Shown: in pieces, positions 16,321 to 24,380 of the stretch
Layout of the letters: each line of letters starts with the position of its first letter
Position numbering within the stretch: position 1 is the stretch's first letter
Source of the DNA: Fundicoccus culcitae
Lineage (GTDB): Bacteria > Bacillota > Bacilli > Lactobacillales > Aerococcaceae
Direction: 5' to 3'
DNA length: 64,000 bases
Assembly: GCF_024661895.1 (NCBI RefSeq)
Contig: NZ_CP102453.1
Span: forward strand, 2,480,001-2,544,000
Notes under the pieces: generated by a model
Database searches by the model: none
What the model was told of the DNA's origin: nothing
What the model saw: only the letters and a program-made list of their open reading frames with translations
Made by a program: the position numbers and the translations under genes

Positions 16321-18093
16321 ATGAAAAAATCACTTATTCTATCACTGTGTGCTTCAGCTTTGTTATCAGTAGTTACGCCTACAGTTGCATTAGCTGTGCA
16401 AGAAGAAGGTCAATGGGCTGAGTTACCGGTTGTTACTTTGGAAGAAGGTCGCGCATTAACTGAAGACTTAAGTTTAGTTAATGAAAACCAAGCTAAATAT
16501 GTGTTCTTGTTCATTGGTGATGGTATGGGTAACATTCCTGTTTCTGCTGCTGAATACTACTTAGGACCAGATAATGGAGATGCTGGAAAGGGAACTGCTC
16601 AAGCACAACCTTTAAACTTTTCTCAATTCCCTGTTATTGGTTTACAAAATCCAACGGATGCTGACCACTATGTGCCCGATTCAGCTGCAACAGCAACTGC
16701 ATTTGGTAACGGAGTTAAAATTGATTCTAACGTGATTGGTTTAACACCAGGATTTACTGAACAAACGGAATCTGTGGCTGAAAAAGCTCAAACAGCTGGT
16801 AAATCAGTAGGTATCTTATCAACGGTTACGTTGAACCATGCAACGCCGGCTGCTTTCTACTCTAACGTAGAACACCGTAACAACTATTATGAAATCGGCG
16901 AACAAATGTCATTGTCTAACTTTGATTACTTTGCTGGTGGTTCATTAGGTGGACGTACAGGTGATGGCACGCAAACAGACTTATATGAATTAATGGAAGC
17001 AAATGGTTATACGGTTGCTGAAACTAGAGAAGAATTTGATGCGATTACTGCTGAATCAGGCAAAGTTTATGCGCCAGTTGAAGATGGTTTATCAGTTGAT
17101 GGCTCTTCAATGAAATATGCGGTTGACCGTGAAGAAGGCGATACGAGTTTAGCTGAAATGGTTGCTAAAGGAATTGAAGTGTTAAGTGCGAATGAAGAAG
17201 GTTTCTTCATGATGACTGAGTCTGGTAAAATTGACTGGTCACAACATGCTAACGATGCTACAGCAACTGTTTATGAAGTGATTGACTTCCAAAATGCGAT
17301 CCAAGAAGCGGTTAATTTCTACTATGAAAATCCTGATGAAACGTTAATCGTTGTGACGGCTGACCACCCAACAGGCGGTTTCACAATTGGTAACTCTGAA
17401 ACAGGTTATAACAGCTACTTCCATTTATTAGACAATCAAGTGGTTTCACAAGAAGTATTTGATTCAATTTTTGCTAGCGAATTAGAAGCAAATCCAGAAA
17501 TGACATTTGAAGATTTCGCTCCTATTTTAGAAGAAAACTTTGGATTCATCTTTGATTTTGAAGCGACTGAAGAAGTCTTAACGCATGCGCAAGCCAGTGA
17601 AGTTGAAGCTGAAGCGACGGACTTAATGTTAGTAACGCCTTATGAATTAGAAGAATTACGTTATGCGTTTGACCAATCTAAATTACCCGAAGAAGAACGT
17701 AATGCGGGTCAAGCTGATAAAGCTAAAGGTTACTTCTCTTACTTACCAATTTCAATCGCTGCTACCCGTTTAGTAGCTCGTAAAGCTGGTCTTGCATTTA
17801 CAACCGTTGACCACTCACCTGAACGTGTTCCTGTTTATGCGATTGGTTCTGGGGCTGCAATGTTTGAAGGTAACTTTGAAAACATCGACATCGCTTATAA
17901 ACTTTTAGCTGCAATGGGCTTATATGAAGGTGGCGACACAGCTGCTGATGTCATTGATGTAACAACTAAATTCACTGGTGAAGAAGCAGCCACTGAAGAA
18001 GAAGCTGCTACTGAAGAGGAAGCTACTACAGAAGAGGAAGCAACCACCGAAGAAGCCACTGAAGAAACTACCGAAGAAGAAAGCGCTGAGTAA
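16321..18093 (+). CDS. phoA: Secreted alkaline phosphatase with acidic repeat tail
   Basis: 590 residues behind a GGGGAG-type ribosome site. Signal peptide 1-25 (cleavage near ALA-VQEE). The core is the PhoA family, which hydrolyses phosphomonoesters outside the cell using two Zn and one Mg: FLFIGDGMGN near residue 62, PDSAATATAFGNG with the nucleophile Ser near 121, GKIDWSQHAND near 303, ADHPTGG near 347 and VDHSPERVPVYAIG near 497 supply the metal ligands. Residues about 553-590 are a low-complexity tail of repeated EEAATEE/EEATTEE units without an LPxTG sorting signal. A Pho box and a Zur-like box lie upstream. It probably feeds phosphate and alcohol products and complements the ugp importer. 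Confidence 0.93.
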   Translation: MKKSLILSLCASALLSVVTPTVALAVQEEGQWAELPVVTLEEGRALTEDLSLVNENQAKYVFLFIGDGMGNIPVSAAEYYLGPDNGDAGKGTAQAQPLNFSQFPVIGLQNPTDADHYVPDSAATATAFGNGVKIDSNVIGLTPGFTEQTESVAEKAQTAGKSVGILSTVTLNHATPAAFYSNVEHRNNYYEIGEQMSLSNFDYFAGGSLGGRTGDGTQTDLYELMEANGYTVAETREEFDAITAESGKVYAPVEDGLSVDGSSMKYAVDREEGDTSLAEMVAKGIEVLSANEEGFFMMTESGKIDWSQHANDATATVYEVIDFQNAIQEAVNFYYENPDETLIVVTADHPTGGFTIGNSETGYNSYFHLLDNQVVSQEVFDSIFASELEANPEMTFEDFAPILEENFGFIFDFEATEEVLTHAQASEVEAEATDLMLVTPYELEELRYAFDQSKLPEEERNAGQADKAKGYFSYLPISIAATRLVARKAGLAFTTVDHSPERVPVYAIGSGAAMFEGNFENIDIAYKLLAAMGLYEGGDTAADVIDVTTKFTGEEAATEEEAATEEEATTEEEATTEEATEETTEEESAE

Positions 18094-18130
18094 TCACTAC
18101 CCAAGCGATCGAAAATCAAGACCCCTTAAG

Positions 18131-18162
18131 TGCAGCGTTAGTCCCTTAACGCTGCCTTTTTT
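18131..18162 (+). terminator. Terminator after phoA
   Basis: GCAGCGTTA, a five-base loop and TAACGCTGC are followed by CTTTTTTC. The next gene starts 20 bases later and must rely on read-through or its own promoter. Confidence 0.85.
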
Positions 18163-18183
18163 CAATTTAATTAGGAGCATGTG

Positions 18184-18786
18184 ATGAAAAAAGCGATATT
18201 TATTTGTTTGATGATGGTTTTCAGTGTCTTTAGCACTCCCGTCGGCACTCAAGCGCAAACAGAGCGGCAATCGATTGACCGTCTGCCGTTTGAAGGCTAC
18301 TTTATGGGGCCGGACGACTATGCGATTGAAGGGCTGTTATTTAAGGAAAACCAGCTGATTATTTATGTGAATGACGACACAAGCCTGGAAGGCCACGACC
18401 GCGTGCATCATTTGGTTGAATTTCATGATTTTCCCCATCCGGACCTAATGAGCTATACGGAAAGTTTGCGTCAGGTGTACATGGAAAGTGGCGATTTGCC
18501 TTATGATTTGCAGGCGATTTATGAAGAAATCACGGCCAAGATTACCCCCGAAATGTCCCAAAACGACGTGCAAGATTTGATCAACAATCGCATTCCGGGT
18601 ATTTATTATACGGAAAAAAATGGTTATGATTATTTTACCATTGCGAGCCCAATCGTTTCGCAAACCGCCGATGCCTGGCAGATTCAACTCTTTGACGAAG
18701 TGATATTTATTTTGGAAGAGGTCGAGGGTACTTTGCAAGACCAAGATGGCGTCGTTTACCAATTTTCCGGCATTCAACCGAACTAG
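18184..18786 (+). CDS. Secreted protein of unknown function
   Basis: 200 residues from the ATG behind TTAGGAG; a GTG one codon earlier is less well placed. Signal peptide 1-24, cleavage near TQA-QTE, no lipobox. The mature part starts RQSIDRLPFEGYFMGPDDYA and is mixed alpha/beta without a motif I recognise. It lies between phoA and a His-rich secreted protein and may be read with them in low phosphate or zinc. Two motif cores lie inside the gene, at 18195 and 18702, both read I-F-I. Confidence 0.6.
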   Translation: MKKAIFICLMMVFSVFSTPVGTQAQTERQSIDRLPFEGYFMGPDDYAIEGLLFKENQLIIYVNDDTSLEGHDRVHHLVEFHDFPHPDLMSYTESLRQVYMESGDLPYDLQAIYEEITAKITPEMSQNDVQDLINNRIPGIYYTEKNGYDYFTIASPIVSQTADAWQIQLFDEVIFILEEVEGTLQDQDGVVYQFSGIQPN

Positions 18787-18794
18787 GAGGTCCC

Positions 18795-19871
18795 ATGAAA
18801 AAAACACTTTTATTGTTACTCAGTTTCTTTTTAATCACCCCAATAAATATCGCTGCTTCTGAGGCGGATGATCATAGCGACCACGAACATGAACATGAAA
18901 CGACGGATTCCTTTGAAGCCGATGACCATCATGCTCACGGCACGAACTATGCCAACTTTATCCCCGCACAGATTTTGAATCCGGACGACAGTGTCTATGT
19001 GGCCCCTGAGGCGACAGCGGATTATGTTGGTTTGTATACGGCGGAGGCGCGGGTAGAGCCGTTGAATGCGGATGTGAAAATCATCATGGATATAAGTGAA
19101 GATGGTTTGTTCAACTTGGCCTATTATTTTGTGAATGATCCAGAAGCGACGGGTGTACGCTTTTATGCGGATGCCGACGGTCAAGTACACGAACGTGAAG
19201 CCGTGTATCAAGACTTAGTGGTGATGACCGGGGCTTTGCGTGAAGGGGAGGGCGGTCTGGGAACCGGCTTGATTGGGCGTACCAATTCGCCTGTTGTATT
19301 GTTGGATGAACAGGGGGAAGCTGACCGCTTGTATCCCTATATGTCTTTGGCTTACGACTTACGCGAAACCTACACGAATGCGCGTGTTTACCAAGGTGTC
19401 GGCGTCTACCTAGCAGATGATGTGGTGGCCGTGGATGTGAATCACTTAATAGGTTTAGAAGATGAGGACGCAATTGTCGCCCGCTTTGCGTTAGTCGAGG
19501 GGGATTCTGCCGATGCCGATGCGTTTTTAGTTGCCGACCGTGTGTATGAAATGTTGCAATATAGCTTCGATAATGATTTAGTTGAGCACAATGACTTTAA
19601 AATGGCCTTTGATTCAGCCAATGATTTTGTGCAAACCGTCTTGGCGATGAACCTGGGGACGAACACCAGTTTTCCCCAAGGAACGACCGTTGAAGCATTG
19701 CCAGCTGACGCCGTTGAAGTCGGTGACGATGTCGTGGTCGAATACGCGGTGTTGATTAACGACGCATTGCTTTATGCCTATGATGCGGAAACAAGCGGTT
19801 TGTATATGGCCGATGCAGTGGAAGAAATCGCTGGCGTTTACTCGGCGGAATCTTGGGTGACGAATCAATAG
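18795..19871 (+). CDS. Secreted His-rich protein, possible zinc binder
   Basis: 358 residues, start behind AGGAGG. Signal peptide about 1-22 (INIAA-SEA). Residues 24-51 carry clustered Asp/Glu/His (DDHSDHEHEHETT, then DDHHAHG), a composition typical of zinc-binding proteins. The rest is acidic and contains no family I can name with certainty. The start lies eight bases after the previous stop, so the two genes are co-transcribed. A full copy of the dispersed motif lies inside the signal peptide coding region (18842-18857). A zinc-buffering role is inference from the His cluster and the Zur-like box upstream of phoA. Confidence 0.6.
   Translation: MKKTLLLLLSFFLITPINIAASEADDHSDHEHEHETTDSFEADDHHAHGTNYANFIPAQILNPDDSVYVAPEATADYVGLYTAEARVEPLNADVKIIMDISEDGLFNLAYYFVNDPEATGVRFYADADGQVHEREAVYQDLVVMTGALREGEGGLGTGLIGRTNSPVVLLDEQGEADRLYPYMSLAYDLRETYTNARVYQGVGVYLADDVVAVDVNHLIGLEDEDAIVARFALVEGDSADADAFLVADRVYEMLQYSFDNDLVEHNDFKMAFDSANDFVQTVLAMNLGTNTSFPQGTTVEALPADAVEVGDDVVVEYAVLINDALLYAYDAETSGLYMADAVEEIAGVYSAESWVTNQ
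18842..18857 (+). repeat. Dispersed motif, full copy inside a coding region
   Basis: AATAAATATCGCTGCT, read in frame as P-I-N-I-A-A within the signal peptide of the His-rich protein. This shows the motif is not confined to untranslated regions. Confidence 0.75.
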
Positions 19872-19890
19872 AGTTGCAGAGCATGCATTG

Positions 19891-19936
19891 AAAAAGCGGA
19901 GCGTAGGTTTTCTAACCTACCACTCCGCTTTTTTTA
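19891..19936. terminator. Bidirectional terminator
   Basis: AAAAAGCGGAG(C/T) and its complement flank an inner GTAGGTT/AACCTAC stem, with A and T runs outside. It serves the plus-strand gene ending at 19871 and the minus-strand gene ending at 19949. Confidence 0.9.
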
Positions 19937-19948
19937 TGTCCTACGTTA

Positions 19949-20185
19949 TTACGCCGCTTTCACACGCGACTTAATCACACGATAACCTAAATCTTCAATC
20001 GCTTTTTCAATTTCCTCGATGGAAATCACATCGCCATCAAAGTCAACTTTTACTTTGCTCGCATTGAACAAAACCTTCAAGCTGTCCTTGTCGATCCCCT
20101 TCAAGCCACTGACAGCCCCCTCAATTTTTTGTAAACAAGAGGGACACGTTAACGTTTCTAATTGGATATTGGCTGATTGCATCAT
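19949..20185 (-). CDS. Small HMA-domain metal-binding protein
   Basis: 78 residues from the ATG at 20185 behind AAAGGGGAA; a longer frame has no ribosome site and would run into the promoter. One heavy-metal-associated domain with the metal-binding pair in LETLTCPSCLQKIE near residues 10-23 (CxxC) and a ferredoxin-like fold pattern to ISIEEIEKAIEDLGY. CopZ-like chaperones bind Cu(I) or another soft metal and hand it to a P1B ATPase; such a gene lies 1.7 kb away on the same strand. An FNR-type box lies at the -41.5 position. About 75% identical to its neighbour at 20274, a local duplication. Confidence 0.85.
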   Translation of the reverse strand: MMQSANIQLETLTCPSCLQKIEGAVSGLKGIDKDSLKVLFNASKVKVDFDGDVISIEEIEKAIEDLGYRVIKSRVKAA

Positions 20186-20215
20186 ACATTCCCCTTTTCT
20201 AATCTTTATATGTCT

Positions 20216-20257
20216 ATTATAAACCCCTAAGGCTTTGAATAACTTGACCCCTGTCAA
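20216..20257 (-). promoter_or_regulatory. FNR-type box and -10 of the first HMA gene
   Basis: TTGACCCCTGTCAA at 20244-20257, flanked by AAC and GTT, is an FNR/Crp-type palindrome (TTGAC-N4-GTCAA). The -10 TATAAT (minus strand) is at 20216-20221. Box centre to -10 centre is 32 bases, which puts the box at about -41.5. Confidence 0.85.
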
Positions 20258-20265
20258 GTTTTTAA

Positions 20266-20274
20266 ATAAATATC
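20266..20274 (+). repeat. Dispersed motif core between the two HMA genes
   Basis: AAATAAATATC followed by TATGCC, partly inside the stop of the upstream HMA gene and directly beside the FNR-type box. Confidence 0.5.
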
Positions 20275-20507
20275 TATGCCACTTTTACGCGCGAATTAAC
20301 CACGGAGTAACCTAAATTTTGGATGGCTTCTTCAATTTCTTCAATTGAAATCACGCTCGGATCATATTCCACTCTCACGCGACTCGCATTAAATAACACT
20401 TTCAAGCTGTCTTTGTTAATGCCATCTAATTGGCGAACAGCCCCTTCAATTTTTTGAATACAAGAGGGACATGTCAACGTTTCTAATTGAATCATGGCTT
20501 TTTGCAT
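20274..20507 (-). CDS. Small HMA-domain metal-binding protein
   Basis: 77 residues from the ATG at 20507 behind AAAGGAGAA. Single HMA domain with LETLTCPSCIQKIE (CxxC) and a C-terminal ISIEEIEEAIQNLGY, almost colinear with the protein at 19949. It has its own FNR-type promoter, so the two copies are separate transcription units with the same control. A soft-metal chaperone or sensor role for the adjacent P1B ATPase is inferred from the family and the shared regulation; the metal is not known. Confidence 0.85.
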   Translation of the reverse strand: MQKAMIQLETLTCPSCIQKIEGAVRQLDGINKDSLKVLFNASRVRVEYDPSVISIEEIEEAIQNLGYSVVNSRVKVA

Positions 20508-20541
20508 CAGACATTCTCCTTTTCTCATTCTCTATGGTTAT

Positions 20542-20583
20542 AGTATACCTTGGATGGCGGGGATTTAACTTGATTACGATCAA
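20542..20583 (-). promoter_or_regulatory. FNR-type box and -10 of the second HMA gene
   Basis: TTGATTACGATCAA at 20570-20583 fits the classical FNR consensus TTGAT-N4-ATCAA exactly. The -10 TATACT (minus strand) is at 20542-20547, centre distance 32. Confidence 0.87.
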
Positions 20584-20611
20584 GTTTTGAACGTTTTTTC
20601 CGGGTTTTTAA

Positions 20612-20745
20612 AGTAGGTGGCGAGGAGGTAAGTGTGCATCGCCATCAAATTAGATAGGTGGCGAGGAGGAGGGCACACATCGCCAGCTAATTAGATAGGT
20701 GGCGAGGAGGAGCGTGCACATCGCCATCTAATTTAGATAGGTGAC
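20612..20745. repeat. Three tandem GGTGGCGAGGAGG units
   Basis: About 50-base units from GGTGGCGAGGAGG to CATCGCCA and TCTAATTAGATA. GGTGGCGA and TCGCCA can pair. Related single hairpins occur at 7560-7589, 21027-21058 and 21590-21662. Confidence 0.8.
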
Positions 20746-20821
20746 GGTAAGCCGGAAGTGAGCGGGCGTTAAGTAAAGCTAATCAGTCATCAAATAACTG
20801 AGTTCGTGACTGAATAAAGCT

Positions 20822-20903
20822 AATCTGTCATCTGCTCAAGTAGCAAAAGACAGAATAGCCTTAATCTGTCATCTGCTCAAGTAGCAAAAGACAGAATAAC
20901 CTG
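20822..20903. repeat. Two tandem 58-base units ending AAAGACAGAATA
   Basis: AATCTGTCATCTGCTCAAGT followed by AGCAAAAGACAGAATARCCT occurs twice; AGACAGAATA links it to the GGACAGAATAG family at 7268 and 28269. Confidence 0.7.
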
Positions 20904-21060
20904 ATTCGTTCCAAAATCTGGATAAAAAAGTAAGTGGTAAATGAGAAAACGTTATTGTCACTCAGATATTTCCATGTGTCAATAACTCAGATGAGCATTG
21001 AAAGACAGCCTATCACTTCTCTCTTACGGTGGCGAAGCTTATGTTCTTCCGCCACCTGGG

Positions 21061-21218
21061 TGAACGCCAAATGAGTCGCCGTTTGGCGGTGGAATCACGT
21101 GTGAACGCCAAATGAGTCGCTGTTTGGCGGTGGGAACACGAGCGAACGCCAAATGAGTCGCCGTTTGGCGGTGGAATCACGTGTGAACGCCAAATGAGTC
21201 GCCGTTTGACGGGGATGG
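21061..21218. repeat. Four tandem GAACGCCAAATGAGTCGCC units
   Basis: Units of about 42 bases. CGCCAAA and TTTGGCG in each unit form a seven-base stem around GTCGCC. The last unit is degenerate (TTTGACG). Confidence 0.85.
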
Positions 21219-21308
21219 GGCCTCGCCATTTCACTTTCAACTAGCGATAATCATTCGCCCTCCGAGAAAGTAGCGCCAACTAAATTCGCGCAGTTAGCCC
21301 ACTTATGG

Positions 21309-21386
21309 AAGAAAATCATAATAATTATTAGGCAAATGTATCGGGTCATTACTCTGTTAGCAGTGTCCCGATGATTCATCGAAAAG
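21309..21386 (-). repeat. Dispersed intergenic repeat, copy B
   Basis: Reverse complement of the two blocks at 7015-7145, here contiguous. The rest of 21387-21921 contains GGTGGCGA-type hairpins (21590-21662) and a CGTAAGTG...CACTTACG stem near 21688-21726, and no gene I can support. Confidence 0.75.
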
Positions 21387-21921
21387 CATCCGATTTTTAT
21401 CGCAAGGATATCTCGCAAACAACCGCTCTTTCACTTCCCGCATACGCTGATTGCTATATGAATCCACCCCTTATAGCAATAAAGCCACTTACTATCTATG
21501 ACTACAACAATCAAATTAACCAACGCTAATCACTCACATCCCATAAAAAACTCAGCGCCGTCACCCCCTCAAACCACAATTCTTAAAAAGCCGGCGAGGG
21601 AACTAGCCTCTCTCGCCAGCAAATCCAAAAGGTGGCGAGGAGATACACTCCCCCTCGCCACCAACCCTCTCACTCGCTCTCCTTGGCGTAAGTGGGAAGT
21701 GAAGAACCGTCATTTCTCACTTACGCTGCACCAGCGCACACATATTCGGGCAGTTGTTGTGAGCGCGAGCCCAGGCGCACGCAGGAAATGTCGCTTCTTG
21801 TGAGCGTGAACCTAAGCGGGAAATGTGTGACCATTAAATAAACTATAAATTAGGCTATTCGGTCATGAAATTAGGTATTTGGTGACCGATTAGCTTTATT
21901 TAACGTTCGCTCACTTCCTGC

Positions 21922-23817
21922 TTACTCCTGCTTACCCTTGGCCGCCACCAACGTCTTACTACCATCATCGCCCTTCAAACGGAACCGCAACAAGCGCATT
22001 CCGTTCAAGATAACCACTAAGATACTTGCCTCATGCACCAACATCCCAATCGACATATTCATCCAATCACTAAAGAACACACTCGCCAATAACACCAGCA
22101 CCACGCCGACAGCAATCACAATGTTTTGCTTCATATTCCGCGACGTCGCCTGAGCCAGACCCAAAGCGTGTGGTAAACGACTGAAATCCGAATTCATCAA
22201 AACAATATCCGACGTCTCAATCGCCACATCCGTCCCGCTACCCATCGCAATGCCAATGTCAGCCCGCGCCAACGAAGGACTATCATTCACACCATCACCC
22301 ACAAACGCTACAATTTGACCTTCACTTTGCAACTTCTCAATATAAGCCGACTTATCTTCCGGCAACATATTTCCATGGGCTTCCGTTAAACCTAACTCAC
22401 CAGCCACCAAATCAACCGTCCCTTGGTTATCCCCCGACAACACAATCAGATTCTTAACCCCAAGATCCTTTAATTTCTGCAAATCTTCTTTAATCCCTTT
22501 ACGCACTTGGTCTCGCACGCCTATCAAAGCCTTCAACTCGCCATCCACAGCCGTCAAGACCAATGAATTCCCGCGACGCTCAAACGCTTCAATATCACGC
22601 TGCGCTTCCTCATCCAAATAAATACCTTCTTGCTTCATCAAGCTTTCATTCCCAACAGCGACACGATGCCCGTCAACCTCGGCCACAATCCCGCCACCTT
22701 TAACCACATCCGTCGACTCAACCGCAAACAACTCAACATCATCTAAATAAGACACCACCGCTTTTGCCAAAGGATGATCCGACTCTTTTTCTACACTCGC
22801 TAAATAACTCAAGGCCAAATCAGACTCACCATACACCTTCGACTCAGCCACTTCTGGATTTCCCACCGTCAAAGTTCCCGTTTTATCAAAAACAATGGAA
22901 TCCACTTTGCTGAAATCCCCGATAACTTCACTACCTTTTAACAAGACACCATGACGCGCGCCATTTCCAATCCCAGCCACATTCGACACCGGCACACCAA
23001 TGACCAACGCACCCGGACAACCAAGCACCAAAATCGTAATCGCTAACTCAATATCGCGTGAGACAATCCACACCACAATCGCTAAAATCAAGACCGCCGG
23101 CGTATACCACTGTGAAAACCGATCAATAAATCGCTCTGCTTCAGACTTAGAATCCTGCGCCTCTTCAACTAACTCAATAATCTTACCAAACGTCGTATCT
23201 TCCCCAACACGATCGGTCACAATTTGAATCGTTCCATTTTCTAAAATGGTCCCAGCATAAACCTCAGAATCCTTCGATTTACCAACCGGCACCGCTTCAC
23301 CCGTAATCGATGCTTCGTTGATATGACCTTCACCCGAAAGCACCGTCCCATCAACCGGCACCTTCGCCCCCGTCTTCACTAACAGCACATCGCCCTCGTC
23401 AACGTCCCAAATATCAACCTCTTCAAACGCGCCGTCATCCATCTGCTTCAAAGCCACTTCGGGCGCCATCTCTGTCAACTCTTTAATGGCTGAACGCGTC
23501 TTGTTTAACGTCCGCGCTTCTAACCAACCCCCAAACAAGAACAGAAAGGTTACAATCGCCGACTCTTCATAATTTTGAATAAAGAAAGCCCCAATCACTG
23601 CAATTGTCACCAGCACATCAATACTAACCACCTTAACCTTCAACGCACCCCATGCCTGAATCGCAATCGGCGCCACCCCTAAAATCGACGCAATAATCAA
23701 CGCCCATTTAGCTATTACCTCATTATGAAATCCCAACTCCGCGATAAATGCAATGACAATCAAAATCCCACTAATTAAGGTAATCTGATTTTTCTTACTT
23801 AAAATATATTTTTGCAT
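21922..23817 (-). CDS. P1B-type metal-transporting ATPase with a CPG motif
   Basis: 631 residues from the ATG at 23817 behind AGGAGG; the upstream ATG lies over the ribosome site. Expected domains in order: membrane helices (residues 12-110), actuator loop with ITGEAVP near 178, the transport helix with LGCPGALVIG near 275, the phosphorylation site DKTGTLT near 318 and the hinge GDGVNDSPSLA near 515. There is no N-terminal HMA domain; two free-standing HMA proteins nearby may replace it. The transport motif is CPG where CPC is usual in Cu and Zn pumps, so the metal cannot be assigned. Two FNR-type boxes lie upstream. Confidence 0.9.
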   Translation of the reverse strand: MQKYILSKKNQITLISGILIVIAFIAELGFHNEVIAKWALIIASILGVAPIAIQAWGALKVKVVSIDVLVTIAVIGAFFIQNYEESAIVTFLFLFGGWLEARTLNKTRSAIKELTEMAPEVALKQMDDGAFEEVDIWDVDEGDVLLVKTGAKVPVDGTVLSGEGHINEASITGEAVPVGKSKDSEVYAGTILENGTIQIVTDRVGEDTTFGKIIELVEEAQDSKSEAERFIDRFSQWYTPAVLILAIVVWIVSRDIELAITILVLGCPGALVIGVPVSNVAGIGNGARHGVLLKGSEVIGDFSKVDSIVFDKTGTLTVGNPEVAESKVYGESDLALSYLASVEKESDHPLAKAVVSYLDDVELFAVESTDVVKGGGIVAEVDGHRVAVGNESLMKQEGIYLDEEAQRDIEAFERRGNSLVLTAVDGELKALIGVRDQVRKGIKEDLQKLKDLGVKNLIVLSGDNQGTVDLVAGELGLTEAHGNMLPEDKSAYIEKLQSEGQIVAFVGDGVNDSPSLARADIGIAMGSGTDVAIETSDIVLMNSDFSRLPHALGLAQATSRNMKQNIVIAVGVVLVLLASVFFSDWMNMSIGMLVHEASILVVILNGMRLLRFRLKGDDGSKTLVAAKGKQE

Positions 23818-23857
23818 CCTACTTCCTCCTCGTATCATTTGTTTTTAGCTTAGTTAT

Positions 23858-23899
23858 AGTATAGAACCTGCCGCCATCTTTAACGTTGATCCCCGTCAA
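23858..23899 (-). promoter_or_regulatory. FNR-type box and -10 of the ATPase gene (proximal)
   Basis: TTGATCCCCGTCAA at 23886-23899; -10 TATACT (minus strand) at 23858-23863, centre distance 32 bases. Confidence 0.85.
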
Positions 23900-23946
23900 G
23901 TTTTTCTAACTTTTGACTAACCGCGCTAGCCCTGACTGCTAAACCC

Positions 23947-23988
23947 ATTGTAACGCCAAAGCTGCCCACTTAAATTGACCCCCATCAA
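23947..23988 (-). promoter_or_regulatory. Second FNR-type box, distal ATPase promoter
   Basis: TTGACCCCCATCAA at 23975-23988 and a TACAAT hexamer (minus strand) at 23947-23952, again 32 bases between centres. Between it and the proximal promoter only a 22-codon frame is seen, so this is a tandem promoter or the relic of a lost small gene. Confidence 0.65.
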
Positions 23989-23991
23989 GAA

Positions 23992-24021
23992 ATAAAAAAA
24001 GCGGTCAGAAAAATTCTGACC
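23992..24021 (-). terminator. Terminator after the 99-residue gene
   Basis: On the minus strand GGTCAGAATTTTTCTGACC is followed by GC and a run of seven T. Confidence 0.88.
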
Positions 24022-24038
24022 AGCAGTGATATTTATTA
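24022..24038 (+). repeat. Dispersed motif, full copy between stop and terminator
   Basis: Plus strand AGCAGTGATATTTATTA. In the gene direction TAATAAATATCACTGCT lies directly before the terminator stem. The copy at 24431 on the other side of the gene completes an inverted pair. Confidence 0.8.
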
Positions 24039-24046
24039 AAAAGGTT

Positions 24047-24346
24047 TTACCCTTGATAGGCTGCATCGACAACTTCCAGCATATTGTAAACCGCTTCATA
24101 ACTCTCGCACACATCCCCAGGCACTGTGTAGTCCGACGTCACCGCGCGCAGCTGCGTAAATTCCGCATCCAAGTCGGGCGTCGCGTCACCAGCCGCCTCC
24201 GTTTTATCAGCAATTTGATCCCACAAAGCCTTCACCTCCGCAAACTCCGGATGATTTTTCCCGTGCACCCGCAACACAACCGGCGTGAACAGCGCCAACT
24301 TCTCAAAATTTTGCGCCTTTGCCTCATTAAACGTTAAATTAGCCAT
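24047..24346 (-). CDS. Small cytoplasmic protein, FNR-box controlled
   Basis: 99 residues from the ATG at 24346, behind AGAGGG; the longer frame would use TTG. No signal peptide or membrane segment. The block LFTPVVLRVHGKNHPEFAEV near residues 18-37, with two His, and a Tyr/Asp/Glu-rich C-terminal helix slightly recall hemerythrin-like or RIC (iron-sulfur repair) proteins, but the full HHE ligand set is absent. It shares the FNR-type promoter layout of the HMA and ATPase genes, so it belongs to the same regulon. I do not recognise its function. Confidence 0.55.
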   Translation of the reverse strand: MANLTFNEAKAQNFEKLALFTPVVLRVHGKNHPEFAEVKALWDQIADKTEAAGDATPDLDAEFTQLRAVTSDYTVPGDVCESYEAVYNMLEVVDAAYQG

Positions 24347-24380
24347 ACATAATTCCCTCTTTCTCAATTTGTGTCACTTA

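Noticed and set aside
21498-21803. 101-codon open frame in the repeat-rich gap
   Set aside because: No ribosome site, built from repeat sequence with odd composition, no family resemblance.
20585-21921. Possible mobile element or small RNA locus
   Set aside because: No transposase or long flanking repeats; hairpin arrays explain the structure seen.
23853-23949. 22-codon frame between the two FNR-type promoters of the ATPase
   Set aside because: Its ATG overlaps the distal -10 and it lacks a ribosome site; kept only as a possible relic.
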